Shown piece after piece: positions 63,475 through 64,000 of a stretch of 64,000 bases of DNA. The DNA is from Candidatus Kapaibacterium sp. (GTDB lineage: Bacteria > Bacteroidota > Ignavibacteria > Kapaibacteriales > UBA7675). How positions within the stretch are numbered: position 1 is the first letter of the stretch; each line of letters begins with the position of its first letter. The stretch is from positions 1-64,000 of the forward strand of contig JANQRB010000017.1 of the NCBI GenBank assembly GCA_028284775.1, read 5' to 3'. A program made the translations under genes and the position numbers. The notes beneath the pieces are model-generated. The model did not search any database. It was given only the letters and a program-made list of their open reading frames with translations, and had not been told where the DNA came from.

Positions 63475-64000
63475 ATGGAACCAGGGAGCTCTCACGACAG
63501 CAGTTATATCGTAACGGCCCGCAAGTGGCGGCCGCTTCTCTTCGGTGGCGTCGTCGGTCAGGAGCACGTCACCAGAACCCTGCGCAATGCCGTTCAGAGC
63601 GGCCGCATGCATCATGCCTATATATTCAATGGTCCCCGCGGTGTGGGCAAAACAACGACGGCGCGTGTGCTGGCGAAAGCGGTCAACTGCCGGGAACTGA
63701 CGACGGAGGGCGAACCCTGCAACAGCTGTCAGTCTTGTGAGGAGATCGGATCGGGCCGTTCGATCGACGTCATCGAAATCGACGGCGCTTCGAACAACAG
63801 CGTCGATGACATCCGCAAGCTGCGCGACAATTCCCAGTATCCTCCCGTACATGGTCATTACAAATTGTACATCATCGACGAAGTACACATGCTGTCGGTG
63901 GCGGCATTCAACGCACTGTTAAAGACCCTGGAGGAGCCTCCCAAACATCTGCTATTCGTTTTCGCCACCACCGAGCCGCAGAAAGTACCGGCGACCATTC
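63475..64000 (+). CDS. dnaX: DNA polymerase III subunit gamma/tau, N-terminal part (runs off the right edge)
   Basis: From the ATG at 63475 an open frame continues to the window end, 175 codons. It carries the clamp-loader AAA+ signature: RKWRP near residue 16, Walker A GPRGVGKT (53-60), the four zinc-binding cysteines C72, C82, C85 and C88, SNNSVDDIR, and Walker B IIDEVHML with DEVH at 135-138, then [11 protein letters not shown] and the sensor-1 stretch [12 protein letters not shown]. The usual F-x-D-(V/I)-VGQ reads FGGVVGQ, a small change. The protein loads the beta clamp at the replication fork. No Shine-Dalgarno sequence is visible. The rest, including the tau region, lies outside the window. 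Confidence 0.96.
   Translation, partial: MEPGSSHDSSYIVTARKWRPLLFGGVVGQEHVTRTLRNAVQSGRMHHAYIFNGPRGVGKTTTARVLAKAVNCRELTTEGEPCNSCQSCEEIGSGRSIDVIEIDGASNNSVDDIRKLRDNSQYPPVHGHYKLYIIDEVHMLSVAAFNALLKTLEEPPKHLLFVFATTEPQKVPATI

Overview
The window looks like chromosomal DNA of a free-living member of the Fibrobacterota-Chlorobiota-Bacteroidota (FCB) group, possibly an Ignavibacteria/Kapaibacteria- or Rhodothermota-like lineage. Supporting signs are a protein with a type IX secretion (T9SS) style C-terminal sorting domain at 60477-62111, giant secreted beta-rich proteins of the Bacteroidota style, many genes without a Shine-Dalgarno sequence, and Bacteroidota-type promoter boxes (TTTG about 20 nt before TAnnTTTG, best at 52570-52601). 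Base composition is moderately GC-rich and even. I see no rRNA, tRNA, CRISPR array, prophage or insertion sequence. The exact phylum is an inference.

Region 1 (1-20.2 kb, all minus strand) is a surface-protein locus: the N-terminal 711 codons of a secreted protein running off the left edge (1-2133), an orphan LuxR-type response regulator (2498-3139), a 4832-residue secreted protein (3302-17800) built of seven composite units plus one GEVED domain, and a 771-residue secreted 'NVGIG'-repeat protein (17871-20186) just upstream of it. The edge protein carries the same composite unit, so it is a paralogue in architecture.

Region 2 (20.6-38.2 kb, mostly minus) is housekeeping with some envelope genes: a NagZ-like glycoside hydrolase and a hotdog thioesterase (tight pair), a small secreted protein, threonine aldolase, a divergent acyl-CoA ligase, a 1260-residue secreted coiled-coil protein, a lipoprotein with a clear terminator, a thiolase, a glycosyltransferase-TPR protein, valyl-tRNA synthetase and a sigma-54-type response regulator whose ATPase domain has lost its key motifs.

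Region 3 (38.7-45.3 kb, plus) holds a coiled-coil lipoprotein and a LysM protein ending at a strong terminator, then phoH-cdaA-pcm-miaA-dacB, which links c-di-AMP synthesis, RNA metabolism, protein repair and cell-wall trimming. Region 4 (45.3-52.5 kb) is a surface-polysaccharide set (two glycosyltransferases, an O-antigen-ligase-like protein and a flippase, all minus) interrupted by a plus-strand OmpA/PD40 protein and a 340-base repeat-rich spacer.

Region 5 (52.6-60.5 kb, plus) contains an M28 peptidase with a PDZ domain, then a tightly packed run: alpha/beta hydrolase, small lipoprotein, a 934-residue protein with 13 G-x-D-x-Y repeats followed by HEAT-like repeats, and an RqcH/NFACT protein. 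Region 6 (60.5-64 kb) has the T9SS-sorted protein and dapA on the minus strand and the start of dnaX on the plus strand, running off the right edge. The least familiar material is the giant protein locus, the G-x-D-x-Y/HEAT protein with its lipoprotein partner, and the degenerate NtrC-like regulator.
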